From Epiperipatus broadwayi (lineage: Eukaryota; Onychophora; Udeonychophora; Euonychophora; Peripatidae): a stretch of 64,000 nucleotides of DNA. Made by a program: the position numbers and the translations under genes. Shown here piece after piece: positions 11,537 to 22,455 of this stretch (positions are counted from its first letter, which is position 1; each line of letters opens with the position of its first letter). The stretch lies in the NCBI GenBank assembly GCA_028023455.1, contig JAQFVV010013295.1:1-64000 (forward strand). Reading direction: 5' to 3'. Below the pieces are notes generated by a model. It was not told where the DNA came from and did no database searches. It saw nothing but the letters and a program-made list of their open reading frames with translations.

Positions 11537-12959
11537 ATTATGTATATTGCTTTGAAGAAATACAGATATCGAATTATAATATTATTATTACATATATATA
11601 TATTGCTGCCCTGGAAAAAAATGTGTCATCAAATATAAATTGTGGCTAAAAAAATTAAAACTTTATTTCTGGGTAAATTACTTTGTAAAAAATCTATAGA
11701 ACATGCAGTTCTAATTTGACCTAAATATGTATCACTCAAACCATGAATATTACAACTCAAATAATGCTCCAATCAGTATTTATGACTGAATATTTAAGAA
11801 GAGAATGCAGAAAAAAGGAACTAATTACCAGCTATTGAAATGATTGGTAAAAGAAAACAAATATTTCAGATGTGAAATTACGGACATATAATTTATTTGT
11901 TAAAATGGCTGAATGAAAAAATAAAAAACGGATTATGGAAGATAAAGGATTACGACTAGAGAAATTGATAACAAGCCGGACCATAGAGAAATTGTGAGGA
12001 CGCATTGATTTGCAGAACTACAAAAGAACGAACCATTGGAGTAATGAGAAAATCGAGCCAATGAACAGGTAAATCTGTCAAGATGTGAAGACACGTCACA
12101 CAGCAAATAAAAAGACTTTTTATATATATACGTATTGTAGTGTAATTCATTTAAAAGTAGCGTGTACTTAAAATATTTTGTTTTCAATAAACCTATATAA
12201 TATTGTAAATAATCAAATGGAGTGAAGGTTTTTTTTAAATACATGACAGCTATATAATTGGATCAATGGAAAGATAATAGATATTGCAGTATGTGTCCCT
12301 TCTAATCAGTTATGGAATTCTATATGTATATAACTAATATAATGTTAATATCTACCATGGAAAGATGTTTCCTTTTAAAATTTTAAAAAAGAAAAGGCTT
12401 TAATTATTTCATATTTGCAAGTTTTTTTTTATATGTGTGTATTAAATTAATCATTTCATTCTGAAATAACTTTGTATGAGTTAATTGTATAATGTAAATA
12501 AAATGTTTTTATTAATTTTTATAAAATTCCAAGTTCTCAATGTCATTTTGTATATTGAATTTCATTTCGAATGTTCATTCTAGCATATTACTTATAATTT
12601 CCATGTTTAAAGAAAATTAGAGAATGTGTAACCAATGACAAAATGGTATGGGAAATTGAGGTTATTTCATTCAGGTTTCTTTTCATATGAAAAGATGGTT
12701 CCCTAATAAAAACTGTGAATGCACGACTTTATCATTAATTAACTAAAAATAAATACTTTTGGATGAGAAAGCCTATTTTGAAATCCTAGAATCGATTTTC
12801 AGGAGATTATTGGATAATATATATTTAGGTTTTATCTAGTTTCTGTACATATGTACAAATGTTAGATTAGTTAAAGTTATACTGAAAATTGCTCCCTTTA
12901 GATTAGTAGCACAGTAAGCAGTAAGTTATATTGCTATCTTTATGTTCATATATATATAT
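11537..12959. other. Gene-free stretch; small island with CCAAT-like boxes
   Basis: Mostly AT-rich with no recognised gene. The segment 11940-12110 is richer in G, C and CpG than its surroundings and contains GAACCATTGG, GAGCCAATGAAC and ACGTCAC, which resemble promoter elements. The minus-strand open frame through it (11933-12244) is not recognisable as protein. A TA tract at 12950-12960 borders the next segment. Confidence 0.4.
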
Positions 12960-13194
12960 ATTGTAACCGTAAATCTTCTCGTGGCCAACTATAGCCATCG
13001 AAGGCAAAATTGTAACCCATTCTCTTGCCCCCTTAACTCCCTATCATGCCGAACTCGTTGCGGCACCAAAAATTGTAACCATTTGATTGTGTCCCAACTA
13101 CGTAATATCACCAAAACATAAGTGCACTAAGAATTGTAACCTTGATCACTGATCAACTCCCGCTGCACATTGTCAGCTATTAAGAGCTGTAACC
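12960..13194 (+). repeat. Semi-regular ATTGTAACC motif array
   Basis: ATTGTAACC occurs at 12960, 13009, 13072 and 13133, with a variant (CTGTAACC) at 13187: five occurrences at steps of 49-63 bases. The sequence between them is unusually GC- and CpG-rich for this window (for example CCGAACTCGTTGCGGCACC). A TA tract precedes the first motif. A related 22-base sequence, also after a TA tract, occurs at 62021. This looks like the subterminal repeats or binding-site array at the end of an unrecognised mobile element. Confidence 0.6.
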
Positions 13195-14572
13195 AAAAGC
13201 ATATCATGCTATCTATTTTATGCACCAAAGACCACAATCAACATCTGGAGCAACTTACCATAGACCAAACTAATGATCTAACATAAACTTTTATGATTTA
13301 ATTTGATCGCAGCCAGGGTGTACCGCAAAGACCTATCATAGTAGGATGATAAAATACATTAAACAAATTATAAGTGCAATGTTATTACTTTTAAACCTTA
13401 ATTTGCGGTTTTTATGGTATGAGACCCGATGGCCGACCATGTACAAGATGGCATAATTTGTGGAATTACATAAGATTATGAAATTTTAAACTATCTATAT
13501 GATTTTTAATACGAATGCTAGTCCAGGTAAAGCTTTGCAATAAATAAATATAAATACTTGGGTTCTTTTTTTTATAGTTTACTATATTATTGAGACTCTT
13601 ATTATACTGACAAATGACAATTTAAAAACGTTAAGTAAATATATTCAATCATGTCATTATCTGGTAAATCTGTTTACAAGTTTAATAATTAATTTATATT
13701 TTATACTAGAATCAACTACGCAAAGCCATAATGATGGAAAAGGTAAATGGGATTTTATTATACCTTACTCATCATAAACTACCAAAGACGAAAGCATCCA
13801 AATGTTTTCTCAAAAAATATCAATAAACTCTCATATCATGTTGACGATAGTATGTACTTCAATGTATGCTCTTCAATGTATGCTCTATCCAAAGTTTATG
13901 ATTTCTGATTTTATGAATGACACATAGCAACGGCACAGTAAGTTTAATTATAAATCAACTTTTATTGACAAATTTATAAATAATAAGTAATTAATTCCAA
14001 TGTTATAATTAAAGATAGAAATAAACAAATAAAATAAATAAATTATAATTCCATCAACTTTCTTCAATAACATATCATAGGTACGCTTTTAAAAACCTAA
14101 TCATACATTGTATTTCAATTTGATATAATGAATATTGAGGAGATTTTACTAAATTCAACATCAACTCATGAAATATTTAACGTCGTTTCCAGATTCAATA
14201 AATCCCTACCGTAAACTTATAATAATATAATAAATAATATTATATCTGTAGGATGTAGCTATAATGTAATCATTAAATAAAATGAAAATGTAAACTTACA
14301 TTCCGGTAAATAATAATCAACCAACAGTTAATCATTATTTAGTAACTTGAATAGAACGTCCTGCTACCATTTGATGATCTAACCTATAAATTATGCTTAC
14401 AAATGAAAGAAGATGATTTAGCAGATTAACTAAAATACTTTGCCCAACTTATATCTGTGAAGCAAACATATTCCTGTGGATGTATTCATCTACACGTAGG
14501 AATTAAATAACACTAAACACTTTGGTGGATTTATACACCTTCATAAAGCAATAAGTACAAGTACACCATTCC

Positions 14573-14652
14573 GCGGATTAACCACCAGCGCAGGAATGAG
14601 TGTAAAATACAAAAATGGCAATTAAGTAATCTGCGGATTAACCACCAGCACA
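14573..14652. repeat. Direct duplication around GGATTAACCACCAGC
   Basis: CGCGGATTAACCACCAGCGC and, 58 bases later, TGCGGATTAACCACCAGCAC. The core is identical over about 17 bases with flanking variants. Confidence 0.85.
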
Positions 14653-15100
14653 GATTAATGCCCTTTAACATTATAAAACAACATTACTATTTACTTCACA
14701 TTAAAGTGCAAAATCATCCTCCTCAGTTCTTCTGACCATTCAGAAAATGCTGACACTTTAGCAAATGTGGGTTCTTGCATAACAAAATGTTACACTAATC
14801 AGGACAACTAATGTACTAACTTATCTTGCTTAAATAAAATATATGTAATATAATATAAGTAATATTAGTATAGGAATATAAATCTGGAAAGACTCACAAA
14901 ATACCTCATAAAGATTGATACATCTCATGAATTCATTTAACTTTTCAAGCTTTTTCGCAAGCGCTATTCTCTTGAATAAATATTTTATTCAACCCTTATT
15001 AATTTAAACTTAATAAAATATAACTTATGAACTTCACATGCAAGTTCATATAACGATAAAATTAAAGTAACGCATGATTCATCAAATACATAAAATTTAA

Positions 15101-15206
15101 CAGGTGTGTGTATGATATAAATTAAATGTATAGCATTTTATAGTTCAATACATGAATTATAGCAGGTGTGTGTATCACAAATTGGATTGTATAGCATTTT
15201 ATAACT
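15101..15206. repeat. Imperfect tandem duplication with CAGGTGTGTGTAT
   Basis: Two units about 61 bases apart, each with CAGGTGTGTGTAT, then an AAATT spacer, then TGTATAGCATTTTATA. The units differ by several substitutions. Confidence 0.85.
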
Positions 15207-15845
15207 CCAAATAGGATCCGTGGAATCCATGTACGATGTGTCAAACAATAAATATCCGAAGCAATAGCTATATCTTTAGTTGAATTCCATACATGCAATT
15301 TTATCCGTTTGTATTTGTTATTATAATCACTATTAGATTACCGATTTTACGTGGCCACATAAACAGGAAACAATTTCAAAAACATGACACGCAGAATTTA
15401 AATGAAAATGTTTTTCAAAAGTTATTAATCTCTACATTTCTCTATTAAAAATGCTCCAAGTTTATCACATCCATGCTAATATTTATTTATCCACGCTTAA
15501 ATCTAGGAATACTAATTATAGCAATTAATTTAATCATTCCAAACTGATGATAAAATTAGAAAATAGCTTTGATTAATTATTTGAAGACTGTTTATTATCC
15601 AAATGTTAAACAAATTAACTAGCAAATATATTACTGGCATTGTAAAGTTAAATATCAATTAATACTATATTTTTATTAGAATTAGAAACGGAAATATTAA
15701 ACTATGTTGATAACTTTAACATTTTACTTTAACTTAAACTTCTTCTTTTTTAAAAAGCAAATTTTCATATTCATAAAACTTCTGTAATTAAAATACTTAT
15801 TTAATTTTTCCAAATTGTAGAATAATAAACATTTTAAAACATACC

Positions 15846-15972
15846 AAACTCTTGCAATTACTTCTTTCAAACTGGGAAGCTCCGACATTTTAACAATGTA
15901 ATATTGGAAAATTTTTACCGGTGATTTGATCCACTTGGCCAGCCGACTTGAACAGACTTTTAAATTTAGCAA
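15846..15972 (-). CDS. Possible first exon of an unidentified minus-strand gene
   Basis: On the minus strand a GC-balanced leader (GTTCAAGTCGGCTGGCCAAG) leads to ATG in good context (TTAAAATGTCGG) and a short reading MSELPSLKEVIARV, then TTTG|GTATGT, a good donor. The composition is less AT-rich than its surroundings and includes CpGs, as at first exons. No later exon was found and the peptide was not recognised. If real, the gene would start inside or beside the ACAD10/11-like gene, between exon h and its missing C-terminal exons. It could equally be chance. Confidence 0.25.
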
Positions 15973-16798
15973 TTCATCTTATAATTAATTACCACTATGT
16001 TATATTTACGTTTATAGCAAATTTTGTGGTAATCCGTTTACTTATTAACTATTTTAAAATAAGCTTATCAAATTTACACCATTTGCCTTTTACCATTTTC
16101 TTTTCTTTCTCCCTCCAAAAGCAAACTATCAGACAATCTTCTCTTAAATTCGCGCTCTTTTCTTTTTTTTACATTGAGACGCATACGTAATTATTGTATT
16201 TCTTTTTAATAATTAATATTTAATTGAACAAATGGTTTTTTAATTCAATGGAAATAATAATTTAAGATCATTTTAAACAAATAAAAACAAAATATTATTT
16301 TTAATAATATTTTACCAAATTTTAATGTGCTGTCAAATTGTTTAAAAAGTTAAACGTTTTGATATGAGTTAGTATATGGGAAGAAGCAAATTTAAATTTA
16401 TTAAAATAATAGAAGAGAGTAATCTGTTCAAAGTGCAAATCAAGCCAATCAAATCACCAAAAGAAGAAAGAGAAATTTTTATACTAGTTACATCAATTAT
16501 TATATTTTATACTAAAATATATGGTTACAATATATATATTGGGTCTACATTTACATTGCAACAAACTACTTTCAAAGTCCATATGTGCAAACTTTTTGTC
16601 TGTGCACTAAAATGTATTCAGCTTTGATTTTGAAGCTATCATTAAGTCTTTCGATTAGTTGTGCATCATAATTTTTATGAGAGGGTTATGTTAACTCAAA
16701 TTTTCTATATGTTTCATCAATTTATACATTCTATGTAATTTTAATTTATTTATATTTTCATTTTAGAGAATAAAAACTTCATATTTAAACATATTTAC

Positions 16799-16957
16799 CT
16801 GGTGCATCTAACATCCCGAGAGCACTCAATGGTCTAACTATTTTAATTCCAGGAGTATCCATGGGGACTAAAATCATACTTTGTTGTTTGTGCTTAGGTG
16901 CATTTGGATTTGTTTTACCCATGAAAATGCAAATTTTGCAATGAGGATGAAGAGCAC
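16799..16957 (-). CDS. ACAD11: ACAD10/11-like gene, exon h (middle beta domain; last exon found)
   Basis: Exon of 159 bases, phase 1 in and out. Acceptor TTTTTCAG|GTGCTC, donor GCACCAG|GTAAAT. It encodes [20 protein letters not shown], then [20 protein letters not shown] and [13 protein letters not shown]. The [20 protein letters not shown] block is diagnostic of ACAD10/11. The segment after RPLS (ALGMLDAP) departs from the usual VFG.DDAP form. The next expected exon, with GEGRGFE.AQGRLGPGRIHH and the C-terminal helical domain, was not found to the left, so the gene presumably continues beyond position 1 or the remaining exons are missing. Confidence 0.94.
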
Positions 16958-18305
16958 CTGAAAAATATTAAAGATTATTACTTAGTTATGAATGATCTGT
17001 CTATACCTGTCTATCTATCCATAAGCATATATATTTTTGTATATAAACTATTTCTAAATAAGAAGCTAGAATAAATCAGTAATACAATTTGGTATACATG
17101 TATTTTAATTCTACACAATTCTCTTTAAAATTATATAGATGACACGTATATATTAAAAGTTAATTTTTATGCAACACAATTATCAGTATATATGATTATT
17201 ACTTTATTTATGGCCAGAACACATGTGTCTACAATCTGGGATGATTGTCAAAATAATCACAGCATTTCATATATGCCACTCAAATATATGTGCATAAATG
17301 ATTTCTATCTTTCCATTACACTGATCAAGACTTTGTAGTTAATGCAGCAAAATAGCAACCCAACTTAAGGCCTGATTGTATTTGCACATCTAAAAAACAA
17401 AAGTGCAAATATATTATCCAAGATCAGAAAGGAGGTAGAAAAATTTAATTTATTAATAAATTTTATGATATGAATATATACAAACTTGTTTAATAAATAA
17501 TGGATGATTGATTATGGTCATGTGAACAGACAGAAGGAAAAAATATAATGTTCCTAGAGACTGAAGAAGCATTCTGGCTGTTAAGACTTTGTTAGCTGCA
17601 CCTTCATTGATGGTAATGGCTGAAGGTCTTTATAATTATCTTAGTGATGCAATACTATCATGTATTTCTGCCTCAGGTATTACACCAACCCACTCATATA
17701 AGTTTAAAGATATGACTCAAGTTTCAAAAAAGCCAGGCTTAATTTTCAGTGGATTTCCAGATTTTATAAAACCAGACTACACTTTTAATGGATACCCAAT
17801 TTTCTTCTATATTTTATTAGAATCAATTTCTAAATCTCAAAAGCCAAAATTAAGACTACAAAGATTTTTCTAGTTATTCATATTCAAGGGTTAAATAAGT
17901 ATCCCTCCCCCTCCTAACTCATTCTTGCTACCCTATAAATTCTATACATGTTTGATGAGATATTTTAAATATCTCAAGAATGCAAAACACTATTTATTCT
18001 GCTTAATTGTCAGATTTCCAGATGGCTCTCTGGAAAAAAAAAGAGTATCAGATTAGTTTATGAATTCCTCTTATATTCTTATAAATAAATAAATATATAT
18101 ATATAATATTAATGATTAGGGGAATGCTTCATATTTCTTTACCAGAAAAGAAAGAATAATATAATCAAATATCTTGCATCCAGATGTGTAACCTTGGTAG
18201 AACATACATTTATTTAAAGTATGCACATTAAAAAGAATGTACATACAAAAGTTACAAGTATAAATACTTAGAATGAAATTAATCTTCATATATGTACTGT
18301 TAGTT

Positions 18306-18411
18306 TCTACTGTGTATGACTATATGCACTCATGCATCAGTAAGAGTTTTAAAAACACAAGTGATCCGCTTGTTACTGACAGGTGAGTGTGCATAGATTT
18401 ATACACTACAA
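18306..18411. repeat. Imperfect hairpin
   Basis: Left arm TACTGTGTATGACTATATGC onward and right arm around GTGAGTGTGCATAGATTT are inverted copies with several mismatches, meeting around CATCAGTAA and TTACTGACAG. Possibly an old palindromic repeat. Confidence 0.5.
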
Positions 18412-19104
18412 ATGAACAGCACAGGTTTGAAGGTTACTTTCTTTCTATATAATTATACAAATATCCAGCATTAAACTATTAAGTTATATTATTCTAAAAT
18501 ATAAAAACTAAAATCTAAAATTATTAAATTATTTTTTGAAAAAGTAATTGATATTTAGAAATAAATTTATTTAAATATTAGATTAATACCATTTTATTCT
18601 TGTACAAATATTTGGCAAAGTCTCTTACTGTTCAGAGAGTTAACTTTAGTCAATAACAGAATTTGATGTATGTGTGAGTATAGCTTTTATGTAATAATCT
18701 TTAGAATTATATAGATGGTGCCTAGAGATTAAGAGTTATATCAATGTTTTTGCAGCATTAACCCAAAAGACACCTTTTAAATCTGCATATTATATTAACA
18801 TTTATATATAATTATTTTATTTATGGCAAATACACTCATGGATCAATATGGGCTTGACATGAAAGTTATTTAATATATATCACTATATGATCTTCTCTTT
18901 TATTCATATACATATGTTTATATGTCAGAATTCAATCTACACATACAGGATTCTGGTCACAGCATAAATTTTGGGCATAAAATTTTTCGATAATCTAGTG
19001 AGATTTTAATAATACCTGACTGAATAAATTAAGTAGATTTTATTTCATATGAAAAATTGTTTATAAAACATCTTTTATTAAAATGTAATAAATCAATTAA
19101 TCAA

Positions 19105-19450
19105 TAAACATCACATGATAACCATTCCCTATGCTGTCCAACAGAATGATGGTGATTGTGAGTATTGAAGAACCATAGTTCCTAAAATGACTTCAGAGCT
19201 ATATGACAATACAAGCATAAGAGCTTGAAAACACTATTGTGTTTTATTTTGGACTCATAGCTTTATAGTTAACTAAAAAGGCAAAAAGTGTCTGTTGAAA
19301 GGTTGCATTAGAGCTCCTCACTGAGGAAAGCCACAAAATAGAAACTTGTCTGGGAATATTAGATGAATAGACTCTAGATAGGGATTTTGTGTCCAAACCT
19401 TTTTGCATCTCTTGATTGTTTTGATATGCACTGGATGGCACTATTTTATG
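19105..19450 (+). repeat. Dispersed SINE/MITE-like repeat (family A copy)
   Basis: Parallel to 46320-46700: shared blocks include TTGGACTCA.AGCTTTATAG, GGTTGCATTAGA, CTGAGGAAAGCCACAA, TCTAGATAGGGATTTTGTG, CACTGGATGGCACTATTTTA and TGGAAAGTTTTGTCTCTG. It opens after CACATGATAACCATT, a string that starts other family members. No protein. It shows that the family contains more than the inverted arms seen at 46 kb. Confidence 0.75.
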
Positions 19451-20044
19451 GAAAGTTTTGTCTCTGTTTTAAATCAATTAATCACATGGAAGTTGCTCTT
19501 CTATTATCAATATTTTAATACCATCAGTAGTTACTAAGTTATTCATATTATCAAGATATTATCTGGTATGGCATCTGAATAAAATTATGGTTCTAAAGCT
19601 TTAGATTTGATATATAACTGAAAACTCAAAAACTTCATTCATATCTTTTGTACATAAAAACCACTTTAAACTCTTATACACAAAAATATATAAATGTACA
19701 AGTATAACAATAAATAAACTCATAAAGATAATAATGTACAAATTGTCTATTAAAAAATAATAATTTTTATTTCATAATGTTATAAATTTTTTTTTATATC
19801 ATATTCTTTTAATTGCATACCCTGTGTGGTTTTTTGCAGTGATAAAATAACAGACCTTGGAGCTGAAAGTCTACAGAAAGTATCCAGTTCTGCCTTTTAT
19901 GATGTTTGAACTTCTGAACAAAAAAGGAATTTTATTATTTTTGTAAGTTTTTAATTGAATTATCTTGGATCTATTTGAGCAAGACTGAATAAGTTAGTAA
20001 AATAATTCACAAGCTAGATCCCCCAAAAATAATTTAAATAAATT

Positions 20045-20165
20045 TGTAAACACACAGAGGCTAAACTCTCCATATAATAGCACCACCAGTACAAGCCGGA
20101 GTAATCAATGGATGCAACAGCTTTTGTAAGCATAAGAAGTGGTGATCATGTGAATTTGTAAATAA
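20045..20165 (-). repeat. Family A repeat fragment
   Basis: ACACAGAGGCTAAACTCTCC, GCACCACCAGTACAAGCC and GGAGTAATCAATGGATGCA match the left arm at 46159-46235. It ends near AGTGGTGATCATGTG, the family's other boundary string. Confidence 0.75.
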
Positions 20166-21740
20166 TGGTCTTTTATCTGATAAAATACATTGACATTAAT
20201 ATAAGGTGTATTTACAGATTCATTTAAATGATTCCTTGGGAATTTAGCTTGTAAATTTTTTTAGTAATGAATTTTGACTTATTTATTCCATGATTAGATT
20301 TTCAAATTACATATTTGATAAATTATCAAATTATATACAGTACTTGTGATTTTTCAACAAAACCAAGATAGCTTCTCGTATTTTTGATAAATGTACAATT
20401 GTGAAAGCCTATAATCTACGGAAGATGTGTTAGTTGTTTAACAAAATTAATAAATCAATTGTTAAATTTAAAAAAAGATATAAATTCTGATAAATTTCAT
20501 TAAGAAGCTTTATTTCAATTTTTTTTTTTACTTATAATGTGGCAAGCTCTTAACATTGTCATATTTTGGTTCAATTCAGCATGTTTATTTTTGTCAGCAT
20601 TTTTTTTTATCATAATGAAAAAAATTTGGACTTTCCTGTCACAGAACATGGACTATTTCCAAAGGTATGGGATCCTGCCCTACTGAAAAGTGTGCATTAA
20701 TGATCATGATGTGATTGCACACTCCTGACATGAATACAATGTAAATATTGTATTTATATTTTTTTCCCCATTTTTCTATTAATGAGTTAATCCCCAAAAA
20801 AGAAAAGAACTGTAAATATTATAATTAATTTTTTTACAATGATTTCTTTTTTTAAAATAACAGTAATAAAAATAAAATTTAATTATTAAATACGACACTT
20901 TCTAACAGACATTGGGGGGGCTGGAACTGTAGATTTATCAAAAATATAGGCTGCCATCTTGGTTTAATTAAAAACTCATAAGTACCTTATTTACATGCTC
21001 ATTCGATATAGCTGTAATTATATCTATATTAATAGTGAATGCTGCTTTATTATGTTTATCTTTATTTAAAACAAATATAAAAATACTCCATTTTATTTAT
21101 TTAAAATTTTAAATGGCATTTTATATGCATTTTTTTCAAATCAATCAAAACTAATAATCTACAAATTGGGTAAGATACAATGAAAGCTAATATTTATTAA
21201 CAGGTGAAATATTTCCAAAATAAAACAGGGTCAAACTTTAATGTTTAATTTACTTTTTGATTAGAAAAGTATCTCAAATTATATGTACATATCAGTAAAT
21301 AGGCATATAGTGTTAACTTATATACAAGCAAGTTGAATTAAAATTAAATCTTTAGAGTGTTTGAATTTGGGAGATTGTTGGATGTGTAGGTGTATGTCCA
21401 ATTCTCTTCAATAAAGAAGGTCAGTATTCAGAAACTAGTCTGGAATTTGAATGTGGGACTATAATGTATATCCAATGAATATTCAAGCTTAGAATAGAGA
21501 CTCCAAATGCAGTAAATAGGCATAATGCATACCTTGAAATAAAGCTCTGCATGCTTTAATACAGGAATAGAGTGGTAGACCCTAGAATTAAATTTACATT
21601 GATCACATCTCAACTCTTCCACGTTCAAAAGTCATATGACCTCCCAAACAATAAACCATTTGATTACTTGTTTAGATTTTGAAATAATCTTTTTTTTTTT
21701 TTTGATTGCACATAAAGAAAACCAATTTTTAAGTTTTCAA

Positions 21741-21775
21741 ATTTTAACATGATTATTACACAATCATGTTAAAAT
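21741..21775. repeat. Perfect 14-bp inverted repeat
   Basis: ATTTTAACATGATT and AATCATGTTAAAAT separated by 7 bases. It could be a terminator-like hairpin or chance in AT-rich DNA; within the intron between exons g and h. Confidence 0.85.
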
Positions 21776-21983
21776 AAAAATGTTCCACACAATTTAGATC
21801 AGTGACAGAGTGGTGGTCATGAGAACCAAACGGGTGTAAATTAAAGTTCAATCTATCACTTTAAATATACCAATATCATGTGAACCCACCAATGCAACTA
21901 CTTATTTGATTATTTATTTATTGAAATAGAATTCATTTATTGAAATAAAATTCTAAATAATAATGAAAAACTATTCAGCTTAC

Positions 21984-22074
21984 CAGAAGTCCACCATTTG
22001 TGTCCATTAATGACATAATGATCACCATTACGTGTGATGGATGACTGAATATTGGTAGCATCAGATGAAGCAAC
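21984..22074 (-). CDS. ACAD11: ACAD10/11-like gene, exon g (FAD-binding loop, middle domain)
   Basis: Exon of 91 bases, starting in phase 0 after TTTAAG|GTTGCT and ending in phase 1 at ACTTCTG|GTAAGC. It encodes [20 protein letters not shown] and [20 protein letters not shown], completed with MTEPM from exon f, and the INGHKWW.SG motif form the flavin-contacting start of the beta domain in acyl-CoA dehydrogenases. The intron between exons f and g is only 243 bases, the single short intron among seven, so the two exons read almost together. Confidence 0.95.
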
Positions 22075-22317
22075 CTTAAATATATATTTTTTGCTTTTAA
22101 CCAAAATGTAGAATTATATTATTAATGTTTAAAATAAGTTATACCTAAAAAGAGAATTAATTATGAAAATGATATATGTATTATTTGAATGGAGTGCTAA
22201 TATTTATTATAAATGAATAAAAAATAGCTTAAAATAGCTTAATATTTTAAACTATTTGAAATTATTCATAATATGAGTAAAAAGTAATTAATACTGTTAT
22301 AAAAAAGGTTCTCTAAC

Positions 22318-22455
22318 CATTGGTTCAGTCATTGCAAAACACGATTTTATCTTGCCCTCTAGTAATGGTTTTAACCACATTTCTTTTTGCTTTTCAGTGC
22401 CATATTTTACCAATACTTCCATATTTCCAGTATCAGGAGCCTGACAATTAAAAAC
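22318..22455 (-). CDS. ACAD11: ACAD10/11-like gene, exon f (active-site entry and FAD-binding region)
   Basis: Exon of 138 bases, phase 0 at both ends. Acceptor TTTATAG|GTTTTT, donor CCAATG|GTTAGA. It encodes [20 protein letters not shown], then [20 protein letters not shown] and AMTEPM. The PDTGNME.L..YG...QK..WL.PLL.G.I.SCF.MTEP stretch is the best-conserved part of the ACAD10/11 dehydrogenase domain; MTEP begins the flavin and substrate loop continued in exon g. A second AG ten bases downstream of the chosen acceptor (TTGTCAG) would drop VFNCQ; the upstream one is preferred because it restores the family residues between FAPE and APDTGN. Confidence 0.95.

Larger units (their letters stand above)
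13195..15350. other. Compositionally distinct segment with local duplications, no gene recognised
   Basis: This continues the segment that starts with the ATTGTAACC array. It holds a duplicated GGATTAACCACCAGC block (14574-14592 and 14632-14650) and a duplicated block of about 45 bases with CAGGTGTGTGTAT (15101-15145 and 15162-15206). No reverse transcriptase, transposase or other domain was found in any frame. Its right boundary is unclear; a GTGGCCA string appears near both ends (12981 and 15351) but not as a convincing terminal repeat. Confidence 0.45.
16958..21983. other. Intron between exons g and h
   Basis: An intron of 5026 bases. It holds SINE-like repeat fragments (19105-19450 and 20045-20165), an imperfect hairpin (18306-18411) and a 14-bp perfect inverted repeat (21741-21775). 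The open frame at 17589-17873 (94 codons, + strand) is not recognisable. The rest is AT-rich and unremarkable. Confidence 0.8.

Noticed and set aside
11933-12244. A 103-codon minus-strand open frame
   Set aside because: Rich in Tyr, Leu and Ser from AT-rich sequence, with no motif; the island may be regulatory but is not convincing as coding.
12960-15350. The whole segment as one transposon with terminal inverted repeats
   Set aside because: GTGGCCA occurs near both ends, but longer terminal complementarity and a target duplication could not be found.
17589-17873. A 94-codon open frame on the + strand in the intron between exons g and h
   Set aside because: No recognisable domain, no splice or promoter context, and it runs against the host gene. 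Possibly a repeat remnant; not enough to call a gene.
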